64,000 nucleotides of DNA from Bacillota bacterium. Its GTDB lineage: Bacteria > Bacillota > Clostridia > Christensenellales > CAG-138. This document shows positions 1 through 6,892 of this stretch, in pieces (position 1 is the stretch's first letter; every line of letters starts with the position of its first letter). The position numbers were made by a program, and so were the translations under genes. The stretch spans positions 77,119-141,118 of the forward strand of contig JAEWUO010000007.1 of assembly GCA_023459335.1 (NCBI GenBank). The letters run 5' to 3'. The notes below the pieces were generated by a model. That model was not told where the DNA came from and made no database searches. It saw only the letters and a program-made list of their open reading frames with translations.

Positions 1-723
1 TTGATTCTGTCACAGGAAACATCCGACCGGAATACCATTGAGACACTCAACAGCCTTGGCTGGAATGAAACGGATTCGTACTGCGTCCTGGCGGCGGAAC
101 CCGCCGACGGCGATCTGCGAACGGCGCGCGCGGCATATTTATGCGAACGGATCGAAGCGAGCCTCGCTGGCTGCTGCGCATTCACCGAAACGCCCGTCAT
201 CGTCGTGATCCTTCATTCTGATTTTTCAAAGGAATCAAACTTGCGAAAAACGATGTCCTCGCTTTCCACGGAAGAGGGCTTACGGTTCGGTGTATGCGAA
301 GCATACCGAGGATTTTCGCTTCTGGCGCAACGGCTCGAACTGGCAAAATATGCGCTGACTCATGCAGCGGGAACGGATGGAGTCACATTCTTTCACGACG
401 CTGCGGAAGAATACGTTTCGTCTCGGGCCGTGTCAAACTTTCCCGCGGATCTCATTATGCTCCGTTCCGTGCGCGCTTTGGCGGAAAGCGATCATGATCA
501 CGGCACCAGCTACATCGAAACTGCGGATCGGTATCTACAAAACCATTTTAACGCGGTAAAGACCGCGAGCGATCTCTTCATCCACCGGAGTACGTTTCTT
601 TACCGGATGGAACGAATGAAGACACAGTTCGGGCTGGATCTGGAGAGCGGGGACGTTTCGCTTCTGCATCTGATGCTGTCGCTGCGGATCGTCAGTCAGG
701 AATCGTTTGCTTCAAGACAATAA
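1..723 (+). CDS. PucR/CdaR-type transcriptional regulator, probably 5'-truncated
   Basis: The C-terminal part (about residues 175-235) contains a helix-turn-helix of the PucR C-terminal type, with the typical run of a long helix ending in RSTFLYRMERM. The middle part, with the LAQRLELAKYAL stretch, resembles the GGDEF-like domain of CdaR-family regulators. These proteins are DNA-binding activators of catabolic genes and usually exceed 350 residues; only 240 codons are visible. The frame is open from base 1, where a TTG happens to sit, so the true start probably lies upstream of the window. No target genes can be inferred. Confidence 0.75.
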   Translation: MILSQETSDRNTIETLNSLGWNETDSYCVLAAEPADGDLRTARAAYLCERIEASLAGCCAFTETPVIVVILHSDFSKESNLRKTMSSLSTEEGLRFGVCEAYRGFSLLAQRLELAKYALTHAAGTDGVTFFHDAAEEYVSSRAVSNFPADLIMLRSVRALAESDHDHGTSYIETADRYLQNHFNAVKTASDLFIHRSTFLYRMERMKTQFGLDLESGDVSLLHLMLSLRIVSQESFASRQ

Positions 724-745
724 TAAAACCGCCCGAGGCGGTTAT
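722..745 (-). terminator. Hairpin terminator for the UPF0316 gene
   Basis: A 7-bp GC-rich stem (727-733 with 737-743, loop CGA) is followed on the minus strand by TTTTATTATT. It lies just past the minus-strand gene ending at 760. On the plus strand there is no good T-run, so it serves mainly the minus strand. Confidence 0.65.
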
Positions 746-759
746 GGTAATGGATCAGG

Positions 760-1350
760 CTATTTACCGTTTCGGAGCTGACCGCCGCGCACGGCTCGCT
801 CAAGATAACCGCCGTGCTGCACCTTGATATCGCTGACGGTCACCACGGCGCCGTTGCAGTGATCCTCCAGAATCGTGAGCGCTTCAGGCAGGCGTTTGCG
901 CTGCATGGTCATCATCAGCATGCTGTGATCGTCGTCCCTTCCGTGCACATCCAGCGTGGTGACGCCAAATCCCTTGCTGCGAAGGCACGCTTCCGCTTCT
1001 TTTGCGGAAGCCGGATCCGGCAGGACAACCTGCATGGAGCTCAAGCCGAACGCGAGAAGCTCGTCGAGCCAGCTGCCGATATAGTTGCCGCAGGCGAACG
1101 CGAGCGCATACACGATGCCTTTGAGGAAATCTTCCTTAAAACCCGTCAATACGCTGCTTGCGATGACGAGCCAAAGCGTGATTTCAATGATCGCGATCAA
1201 CGAGCCGACCGTACGCTCGCCGCGATTGATCAGCACAATACGAAGGGTGCCGAACGACACCTCGAGAATTTTCCCGAAAAAGATAAACAGATAAACCCAG
1301 ACTGTTGAACCTTTGGCGAACGCTTCGATCGCCTGTAAAAACTGATTCAT
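760..1350 (-). CDS. UPF0316 / DUF2179 membrane protein
   Basis: The 196-residue protein starts with about three hydrophobic helices (roughly residues 15-35, 45-70 and 75-100), including GKILEVSFGTLRIVLINRGE, which is typical of the UPF0316 (DUF5698) membrane domain. The C-terminal half (about 105-180) resembles the soluble DUF2179 domain, also found at the end of YitT-type proteins. Biochemical function is unknown; a membrane-anchored sensing role is only a guess. It is a single gene on the minus strand with its own terminator. The ATG is preceded on the minus strand by a GGGGGTTG-type ribosome binding site. Confidence 0.85.
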   Translation of the reverse strand: MNQFLQAIEAFAKGSTVWVYLFIFFGKILEVSFGTLRIVLINRGERTVGSLIAIIEITLWLVIASSVLTGFKEDFLKGIVYALAFACGNYIGSWLDELLAFGLSSMQVVLPDPASAKEAEACLRSKGFGVTTLDVHGRDDDHSMLMMTMQRKRLPEALTILEDHCNGAVVTVSDIKVQHGGYLERAVRGGQLRNGK

Positions 1351-1455
1351 GGCTCAACCCCCTTTCAGCTTGCCGATTATACAGGAACGGTGTTACGATT
1401 GTCAACGAAAGCAAATGTGAAACAAAGCGACAAAAATGCAAACGCTGGATCGAAT

Positions 1456-2217
1456 ATGGCTACGACGCAAACAAGAAAAAAACCATATAGCGGCAGTTTC
1501 GGCTGGAATCCCTGGCACGGATGCCACAAGATTTCGGCGGGATGCGCGCACTGTTATGTCTACCGGATCGACGGCTGGCACGGCAGGGACGCAAGCCTTG
1601 TGAAGAAAACGAACGATTTTTATCTTCCGATTTCACACGCGAGGGACGGATCCTACAAAATTCCATCCGGCAGTTATATTTGGACTTGTTTCTCTTCCGA
1701 TTTTCTCCTTGAGGATGCCGACGCATGGCGCGGCGAAGCCTGGCGGATGATCCGCGAGCGTTCCGACTGTGCGTTTCTCTTCATCACGAAGCGGATTACA
1801 CGATTCGCGCAGTGCCTGCCGGCGGACTGGGGCGGGGGATATCCAAATGTTTCCATCTGCTGCACGGTGGAAAACCAGGCGAAGGCGGACGAGCGTCTGC
1901 CTGTCTTTCGCGACGCGCCGATCCGGCAGAAGATGATCGTTTGCGAGCCTCTGCTCGAGAAGATCGATCTTTCGAATTTTCTCGGCGAATGGGTCGGCAA
2001 CGTTACGGTCGGCGGAGAGTCAGGCGAAGGCGCGCGCATCTGCAATTACGATTGGGTGCTCGATATCCGCAGGCAGTGCATCGAGGCGAACGTGCCGTTT
2101 ACGTTCAAACAAACGGGCGCGAACTTCGTTAAGGACGAAAAGACATATCAGATTCCGCGCAAACTGCAGCATGCGCAGGCGAAGAAAGCAAACATCAATA
2201 CGTCGAGACGGCTTTGA
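1456..2217 (+). CDS. DUF5131 (phage Gp37/Gp68-type) family protein
   Basis: This 253-residue protein carries the hallmark GWNPWHGCHKISAGCAHCY near its N-terminus, with cysteines spaced C-x6-C-x2-C, and later the conserved GGESG and CEPLL stretches of the DUF5131 family. The cysteine triad suggests a metal or Fe-S site like that of radical SAM relatives; that is inference, as no activity is established. The frame is open back to a GTG at 1390, but similarity begins shortly after the ATG at 1456, which I chose although its ribosome binding site is weak. Homologues occur in phages and in chromosomes; there are no phage genes beside it here. Confidence 0.8.
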   Translation: MATTQTRKKPYSGSFGWNPWHGCHKISAGCAHCYVYRIDGWHGRDASLVKKTNDFYLPISHARDGSYKIPSGSYIWTCFSSDFLLEDADAWRGEAWRMIRERSDCAFLFITKRITRFAQCLPADWGGGYPNVSICCTVENQAKADERLPVFRDAPIRQKMIVCEPLLEKIDLSNFLGEWVGNVTVGGESGEGARICNYDWVLDIRRQCIEANVPFTFKQTGANFVKDEKTYQIPRKLQHAQAKKANINTSRRL

Positions 2218-2224
2218 TCTAGGT

Positions 2225-2611
2225 TTAAGGAACGTACGCCGTCACATAGACACCCGTGATCCGCGAATCGCTGTCGCATTCCGCGGTCTCGCTGAAGCTT
2301 TCTCCGACGGAAACGGATGTGTTGAACGTATCGCTGACGACGCAGCTCGCGATCGTATTTCCATCCCGGTCGATAAACTCGACGAGCGCTTCGATGGAGT
2401 CAAGGTCTTCGGTGCCGAGGTTCAGAAAGCGAATACGCGCGGTGGTTTTGCCGCCGTCCACCTTCAGTTCGCGGACGGTGGTTTCGATCTGGCTCCCGCC
2501 GTAAAAGAGTTTCGACGTAGTGTTCAGAATCGTGGTCGATTCGGTTTTGCAGCCCGCAAGAAACGCAAGCAGCAGAAGCGCGATGAACACGAGCGGCATC
2601 GTTTTACGCAT
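2225..2611 (-). CDS. Small secreted lipoprotein of unknown function
   Basis: The 128-residue product begins with MRKT, a hydrophobic stretch and a lipobox LAGC at residues 18-21, so it should be lipidated on that Cys and cleaved by signal peptidase II (an LspA is encoded at 44.7 kb). The mature part has a beta-rich pattern (RIRFLNLGTEDLDSIEALVEFID) like the small immunoglobulin-like or FxLYD-like domains of Firmicute lipoproteins. I do not recognise the family. The ATG has a clear GGAGG ribosome binding site, and a SigA-type promoter lies upstream at 2663-2691. Confidence 0.8.
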   Translation of the reverse strand: MRKTMPLVFIALLLLAFLAGCKTESTTILNTTSKLFYGGSQIETTVRELKVDGGKTTARIRFLNLGTEDLDSIEALVEFIDRDGNTIASCVVSDTFNTSVSVGESFSETAECDSDSRITGVYVTAYVP

Positions 2612-2662
2612 GTTTCAATTTATCCTCCGATTCGGCGCTTTTTCACGCGTCTGAATGACTTC

Positions 2663-2691
2663 ATTATATGATTTCGCGTCTTCTTCTGCAA
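2663..2691 (-). promoter_or_regulatory. SigA-type promoter of the lipoprotein gene
   Basis: On the minus strand TTGCAG (2686-2691) and TATAAT (2663-2668) are separated by exactly 17 bp, upstream of the lipoprotein start at 2611. Confidence 0.65.
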
Positions 2692-2764
2692 TGAAATGAA
2701 CAGGAATCCCATCGAGTTTCACATTTATGTCAAATGCGCGTCCAATCGGGGTAAGATTCCGCCG

Positions 2765-2794
2765 TTGACAATCATTTCATGAATTTGCTATACT
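2765..2794 (+). promoter_or_regulatory. Promoter of the tRNA-Ser pair
   Basis: TTGACA (2765-2770) and TATACT (2789-2794) with 18 bp between, ending 17 bp before the first tRNA. Confidence 0.7.
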
Positions 2795-2811
2795 TCACTA
2801 GGTGCGTTTCT

Positions 2812-2900
2812 GGAGAGATGTCCGAGTGGTTTATGGAGCCAGTCTTGAAAACTGGTGATGCTGCAAGGCACCGGGGGTTCGAATCCCTCTCTCTCCGCCA
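2812..2900 (+). tRNA. tRNA-Ser (anticodon TGA)
   Basis: The acceptor arms GGAGAGA and TCTCTCC pair, the anticodon loop is CTTGAAA giving TGA, there is a long variable arm as expected for a class II tRNA, and the 3' CCA is encoded. The TpsiC arm reads GGGGGTTCGAATCCCTC. Confidence 0.95.
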
Positions 2901-2919
2901 GCATCAGACAAATCAATAC

Positions 2920-3012
2920 GGAGAAGTACCCAAGTGGCTGTAAGGGGCTCCCCTGCTAAGGGAGTAGACTGGGGTAACCGGTGCGTGGGTTCAAATCCCA
3001 CCTTCTCCGCCA
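2920..3012 (+). tRNA. tRNA-Ser (anticodon GCT)
   Basis: GGAGAAG pairs with CTTCTCC, the anticodon loop CTGCTAA gives GCT, a long variable arm is present and the CCA end is encoded. It lies 19 bp after tRNA-Ser(TGA), so the two are probably co-transcribed. Confidence 0.95.
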
Positions 3013-3013
3013 C

Positions 3014-3045
3014 AAAAGAGCGTCATTCGACGCTCTTTTGATTTG
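3014..3045 (+). terminator. Intrinsic terminator of the tRNA-Ser pair
   Basis: A perfect 11-bp stem (3014-3024 with 3029-3039, loop ATTC) with a T-rich end starts right after the CCA of the second tRNA. Confidence 0.85.
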
Positions 3046-3112
3046 TAATTCGTATTTTATTGGGATTATAATCGAGTAGAATATAATATTAGACAGTTGA
3101 AAGGAGTTCATC

Positions 3113-3457
3113 ATGGACGAATCGGAACATCTCTATATCCTTTGGACAAACGCAGACATACTGACGTCCGACAAAATGGTCATGATGTACGCGACGAACG
3201 CCATGCTATCCAAATGGTGGGAAGCGGTTACCGTCATCATATGGGGAGCCACCGCGAAGCTGGTCGCCGAAAATGAGCAGATTCAGACGAGAATCCTGCT
3301 GGCGCAGCAGGCGGGCGTGAAGTTTTCCGCATGCAAAGCATGCACCGATCAGCTCGGGACATCCGAAAAGCTGACCGATCTTGGTATTGAAGTGGTCTAT
3401 TGGGGAGTAAGCCTGACGGAAATTCTGAAAAGCGGCAAGAAACTGATTACGATATAA
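3113..3457 (+). CDS. DsrE family protein (first copy)
   Basis: The 114-residue protein fits the DsrE/DsrF fold: a short N-terminal strand (LYILWTNADI), a helix with AMLSKWW, the strand VTVIIWGATAKLV, and the segment VKFSACKACTDQLG, where family members place a functional cysteine. DsrE-like proteins often act as small sulfur-carrier or binding subunits, but many in Firmicutes have no known role. The ATG has an AAAGGAG site seven bases upstream. A second, distant DsrE gene lies at 3934, with a convergent cupin gene between them. Confidence 0.85.
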   Translation: MDESEHLYILWTNADILTSDKMVMMYATNAMLSKWWEAVTVIIWGATAKLVAENEQIQTRILLAQQAGVKFSACKACTDQLGTSEKLTDLGIEVVYWGVSLTEILKSGKKLITI

Positions 3458-3471
3458 AACAGTTCGGCGCA

Positions 3472-3831
3472 CTAAATCCAATCCGGGTGCTCAATCGTCT
3501 TGTCGTTATGAACGTTTCCCGTGTTCAAAGCGGTCTTGGCTTCGATCATCAATATCTGCACCTCGTCTTCTGCGACGGGCATATGCTCTACTCCGTGCGG
3601 GATCACGATGAACTCGCCTTCTTTCAGCGCGATATCCCGCTCGCGCAGCTTGATTGTCAGACTGCCTTTTACGATAAAGAACATTTCGTCTTCCGTCTCG
3701 TGCTGATGCCAGACAAACTCGCCTTTCAGTTTCGCGGCTTTGATATAGGAATCGTTTAGTTCGCCCAGAATTTTCGGACTCCAGTGCTCGCGAATCAGTT
3801 CCATTTTCTCCGCAATGTTGACTTTATCCAT
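3472..3831 (-). CDS. Cupin domain protein
   Basis: The 119-residue single-domain cupin shows motif 1 (HQHETEDEMFFIVKG, about residues 43-57) and motif 2 (GEFIVIPHGVEHMP), which supply the His/Glu/His metal ligands of the beta-barrel. Such small cupins can be metal-dependent enzymes or ligand sensors; the substrate is not visible. It is divergent from the DsrE-family gene at 3934 and shares with it an intergenic region containing a perfect 16-bp palindrome, which suggests joint control. A GGAGGTAT ribosome binding site precedes the ATG. Confidence 0.9.
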   Translation of the reverse strand: MDKVNIAEKMELIREHWSPKILGELNDSYIKAAKLKGEFVWHQHETEDEMFFIVKGSLTIKLRERDIALKEGEFIVIPHGVEHMPVAEDEVQILMIEAKTALNTGNVHNDKTIEHPDWI

Positions 3832-3863
3832 CCATATACCTCCGCAAGAGTCTGTTTCGTTCT

Positions 3864-3914
3864 ATGACAATTTAACATGAAAAGAGTATACTCTTTCTAT
3901 AAACAATGAATCAA
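3864..3914. promoter_or_regulatory. Divergent promoters overlapping a 16-bp palindrome
   Basis: AAAGAGTATACTCTTT at 3881-3896 is a perfect palindrome in the gap between the cupin gene (minus) and DsrE gene 2 (plus). It contains a TATACT -10 box in each direction. The plus-strand box (3887-3892) has ATGACA 17 bp upstream (3864-3869). The minus-strand box (3885-3890) has TTGATT 18 bp upstream (3909-3914). A dimeric repressor bound here would block both promoters. Confidence 0.6.
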
Positions 3915-3933
3915 TGGAAAAGGGATTTGTTAT

Positions 3934-4284
3934 ATGCGCCAGAAAGTTGTATTCCACATTGACGAAATGCTGAAATGGAAATTGCTTTTGCACAACGTGA
4001 AAAACCTATTGTCATCGTATACCGATTCCGCATCGGAGGTTGACGTTGAAGTATTGGCGAACGGGGAAGCGGTGCAGGCATATGTTTTGGACGGCGATGA
4101 TTCGCTTAAGAGCCATATGGATGTTTTATCGAACAGCGGCGTCGTTTTCGCCGCATGCAACAACGCGCTGACAGGGTATCACATTCCAAAGGAGCAGCTC
4201 CTTGCCTTTATCAGAATCGTTCCCGCCGGCGTGAGAGAATTAATCGACCGACAAGCGGAAGGATATGCTTATATCAAACCATAA
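3934..4284 (+). CDS. DsrE family protein (second copy)
   Basis: This 116-residue protein has the DsrE-type alternating pattern: VVFHIDEMLKWKLLLHNVKN, then VDVEVLANGEAVQAYV, then VVFAACNNALTGYHI with the cysteine in the usual place, and a C-terminal helix containing RELIDRQAEGYAYIKP. Members with this layout are often annotated as DsrE/DsrF-like sulfur-relay relatives, with function unproven. It is divergent from the cupin gene and probably controlled through the shared palindrome. Confidence 0.82.
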   Translation: MRQKVVFHIDEMLKWKLLLHNVKNLLSSYTDSASEVDVEVLANGEAVQAYVLDGDDSLKSHMDVLSNSGVVFAACNNALTGYHIPKEQLLAFIRIVPAGVRELIDRQAEGYAYIKP

Positions 4285-4313
4285 AATGCGCTGGAATATT
4301 TATATCCTGCGCA
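4279..4313 (-). terminator. Terminator of the EamA transporter gene
   Basis: Hairpin TGCGC-T-GGA (4287-4295) with TCC-T-GCGCA (4305-4313), one T-T mismatch, followed on the minus strand by TTTTAT. It lies 20 bp beyond the stop of the minus-strand transporter. Confidence 0.5.
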
Positions 4314-4332
4314 AGATTCTGAATCAAAGCAC

Positions 4333-5235
4333 TTATGATCCGATCAACGCCATACCCAAGATGACAAAACCGCCGCCAATCCATTGGAACACGTCCGCGC
4401 GTTCATGCAGCATCCAAGCGGAAAATAACATGGAAGTCAGCGGCATGAGCCCCGAAAACGCCGCTGCGGTAAACGCGCCGCTTCGTTTGATGCCCCCGTA
4501 CCAGCAAAGGTACGCCAGCGCGGTGACGAAGAACCCGTACCAGCCGAGCGCGATCCATCCCGGCACACCGAGAGAACCAAGCCGTGCGATCGGGTTTTCC
4601 AGCGACGCCGGCAGCAAGCAAAACAGTAATGATGCGAACGTGACCAGCGCCGTCTGAACCAACGGGTCGAGCGGCGTTCCGTTTTCGTTCAGCCGCAGCA
4701 CGGAAGCGCGGGAAAGGATATTGAATACGGACTCGCTTGCCGCCGCCCCGATGACCAGCAGGTTTCCGATCAGGTGTTCCATCTTAATTTCGCCGCCGCG
4801 CACGATATTCTGCACGAGCAGCACGCCCGCCGCCGTCGCGAGAACGCCAAGAATCGTTCGAGCATTCGCTTTTTCGCGCAGAAGCGCCCGCGCGAGAAAC
4901 GCCGTGATCGCGGGCGTCGTTCCGGTCATAATCCCCGCTTCCAGCGAAGTGGTGCGGGTCAATCCGTTCAATAGTAAAAACCGAAACAGAAACATGCCAA
5001 ACAATGCCTGAAGGCAAATCTCGCCGATGGTTCTCCAGGTCATAACACGAATCGCGTTTTTCAGTTTGCGAAAGCAAACCGGCAGCAGCAGAATCAGCGC
5101 GAATAAGAAACTGGCCGCCGCGATGGTGAACACGCCGATCCTGCCCGAAACGTAACGCGCCGCGACAACGCTGGTTCCTGCGAACGAGAACGCGCCGACC
5201 AAATAGAATTTGCCTTTCATCGCTTCGTTTTTCAT
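4333..5235 (-). CDS. EamA/DMT-superfamily transporter
   Basis: From the ATG at 5235 the product has 300 residues and about ten hydrophobic helices in two homologous halves, the EamA layout, e.g. GMFLFRFLLLNGLTRT in the first half and GWYGFFVTALAYLCWYGG in the second. These membrane proteins usually export amino acids, nucleosides or other metabolites; the substrate is not evident. The frame stays open to 5469, overlapping the divergent regulator, but the ATG at 5235 has a GGGAG site five bases upstream and is the natural start. The divergent MocR-type regulator at 5344 is the likely controller. Confidence 0.88.
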   Translation of the reverse strand: MKNEAMKGKFYLVGAFSFAGTSVVAARYVSGRIGVFTIAAASFLFALILLLPVCFRKLKNAIRVMTWRTIGEICLQALFGMFLFRFLLLNGLTRTTSLEAGIMTGTTPAITAFLARALLREKANARTILGVLATAAGVLLVQNIVRGGEIKMEHLIGNLLVIGAAASESVFNILSRASVLRLNENGTPLDPLVQTALVTFASLLFCLLPASLENPIARLGSLGVPGWIALGWYGFFVTALAYLCWYGGIKRSGAFTAAAFSGLMPLTSMLFSAWMLHERADVFQWIGGGFVILGMALIGS

Positions 5236-5246
5236 CTGATCTCCCG

Positions 5247-5334
5247 TTGTGTTTTTTAATTCATCTGATACAATAGTATAAAGATGACTGGTATATCGAA
5301 AGCACCAGATATAAACGAATTTACACATACCAGT
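5247..5334. promoter_or_regulatory. Intergenic promoter and candidate MocR operator
   Basis: A plausible plus-strand promoter is TTGTGT (5247-5252), 16 bp, TACAAT (5269-5274). Downstream lie ACTGGTAT (5287-5294), ACCAGATA (5304-5311) and ATACCAGT (5327-5334). The first and last form a perfect 8-bp inverted repeat, and the middle one is a third half-site. This is the expected place for the binding site of the divergent MocR regulator. Confidence 0.5.
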
Positions 5335-5343
5335 AAAGATGAG

Positions 5344-6735
5344 ATGAAGCTGATACAAATCGACCGCATGAGCGAGAAACCGATCCGTCGACAGATTTAC
5401 GCGCAGATACGAGATCAGATCGTATCCGGGGAGATGTGCGGAGGCGAGCCGCTGCCCTCCACGAGACAACTTGCCGCAGAACTCGGCGCCGCGCGCAGCA
5501 CGGTCGTCGAAGCGTACGATATGCTCCTCGCAGAAGGATATTTATTGAGCAGGCAGGGCGCTCAGACGGTCGTTTCGGAAAACCTCGTGACAGGTGCGGC
5601 GATCGTGCCGATCCGTCGCGATCAAACCGATCAAAAGCAGAAAATCCTCGCAGACTTTTCGACCGGAAGACCTGACCTGTTCGGTTTCCCGCGTTCCCAG
5701 TGGGCGAAGCTCCTCTCCGGCGCCGTAATCGAACTTCCGCCGGAGCAATATGGCTACACCGGTCCGCAGGGATACGCGCCGCTGCGAGAGGAAATCGCTT
5801 CCTGGCTTATGAGGGGCCGCGGGCTGAACGTTTCCGCGGAGGATATTTTCATTACCGCGGGTGCGACGCACGCGCTCCGCATTCTTATGGATTTGCTCTG
5901 CCCGCATGGTGAGCGCGTCATTCTCGAAGATCCTTGCCATTCCGGCCTTTACGGCGCGCTGCTGTCCTGCGGCTGCGAGATCGTACCGGCCGAAGCGGAC
6001 GATCACGGATTGAAAACAGATCTGCTGACCGGCGCGGAACACGCAAAGATGATTTACGTTACCCCGTCGCACCAGTTTCCGCTTGGCGGCATCCTGCCCG
6101 CTTCCCGCAGGGCAGCGCTGATCCGGTATGCGCGGGAAAACGACGTATACATTGTGGAGGACGATTACGACAGCGAATTCCGCTATACCGGCGCACCGGT
6201 CGCACCGCTGCTTTCGCTTGACGCGCAGCGCGTTATCTATGTCGGTACGTTCAGCAAAACCGCGTTTCCCGCGATGCGGCTGGGGTTTGTGATCCTTCCT
6301 TCCGCGCTGCAGACGCGCTGGCGCGAACTCAGAACGCACCACGATGTGCAGAATCCACCGTTTGAACAGGCTGCCTTATGCGAGTTTTTAAAATCGCGCA
6401 GATTCGACCGGCATATCCGAGCGATGCGAAACCGTTACGGCAAGCGGCGGCAGGCGCTGATGGAAGCTCTGACAAACAATTTTGGCACGGATTGGTCGCC
6501 TTGCGGCGACGCGGCTGGGCTGCACGTAACAATTCGGTTCCCGGGAAGGCGGTTCGGCGACGCGTTCCGCACACGCTGCGCAGAGCACGGTATCCAAGTC
6601 GTACCGCTGGAAGACCACAGCATCATTAAGGGAAAACATGAAGACGAACTTGTTATGGGATACGGTCACCTGGAGACGGAAGCGATCGAAAGCGGCGTGC
6701 GTTTGCTGGCGGAAATGATTGCATATGAGGAATGA
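5344..6735 (+). CDS. MocR family regulator (GntR HTH fused to class I aminotransferase)
   Basis: The 463-residue product has an N-terminal winged helix of the GntR type (about residues 5-75; PLPSTRQLAAELGAARSTVV), followed by a fold-type I aminotransferase domain. The PLP lysine lies in VGTFSKTAFPAMRLGF, and EDDYDSEFRY is the usual MocR segment. MocR regulators use PLP or its adduct with an amino compound as effector (PdxR, GabR and TauR are examples); which applies here cannot be told. I chose the ATG at 5344, where GntR similarity starts; the frame extends to an ATG at 5284 that would add 20 residues unlike the family. It probably regulates the divergent EamA transporter. Confidence 0.88.
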   Translation: MKLIQIDRMSEKPIRRQIYAQIRDQIVSGEMCGGEPLPSTRQLAAELGAARSTVVEAYDMLLAEGYLLSRQGAQTVVSENLVTGAAIVPIRRDQTDQKQKILADFSTGRPDLFGFPRSQWAKLLSGAVIELPPEQYGYTGPQGYAPLREEIASWLMRGRGLNVSAEDIFITAGATHALRILMDLLCPHGERVILEDPCHSGLYGALLSCGCEIVPAEADDHGLKTDLLTGAEHAKMIYVTPSHQFPLGGILPASRRAALIRYARENDVYIVEDDYDSEFRYTGAPVAPLLSLDAQRVIYVGTFSKTAFPAMRLGFVILPSALQTRWRELRTHHDVQNPPFEQAALCEFLKSRRFDRHIRAMRNRYGKRRQALMEALTNNFGTDWSPCGDAAGLHVTIRFPGRRFGDAFRTRCAEHGIQVVPLEDHSIIKGKHEDELVMGYGHLETEAIESGVRLLAEMIAYEE

Positions 6736-6788
6736 ACTCAAAATCCCGAGCGAGGGTGTATTTATACGATTTATTTAAAACGTCGTTC

Positions 6789-6819
6789 TTGATTTGACAT
6801 GAAAAATTGACAATATAAT
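6789..6819 (+). promoter_or_regulatory. Probable promoter region of pyk
   Basis: A consensus TATAAT (6814-6819) follows two TTGACA hexamers at 6794 and 6807 that lie too close for standard spacing (14 and 1 bp). TTGATT at 6789 gives 19 bp. The region looks promoter-like, but which -35 box is used is unclear. Confidence 0.4.
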
Positions 6820-6892
6820 GCTTGTTGTTGCCTGTTTGCGGTAGTAAGATAGATCGAATTATAGAATGGAGCGAAAAAGGAGGATATTCGCC

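Noticed and set aside
2831..3013. 60-codon minus-strand frame over the tRNA-Ser genes
   Set aside because: A well-known false protein produced by translating the antisense of tRNA genes (the GFEPTHRLPQST type).
5542..6342. 266-codon minus-strand frame inside the MocR gene
   Set aside because: Shadow of the aminotransferase domain; no recognisable motif.
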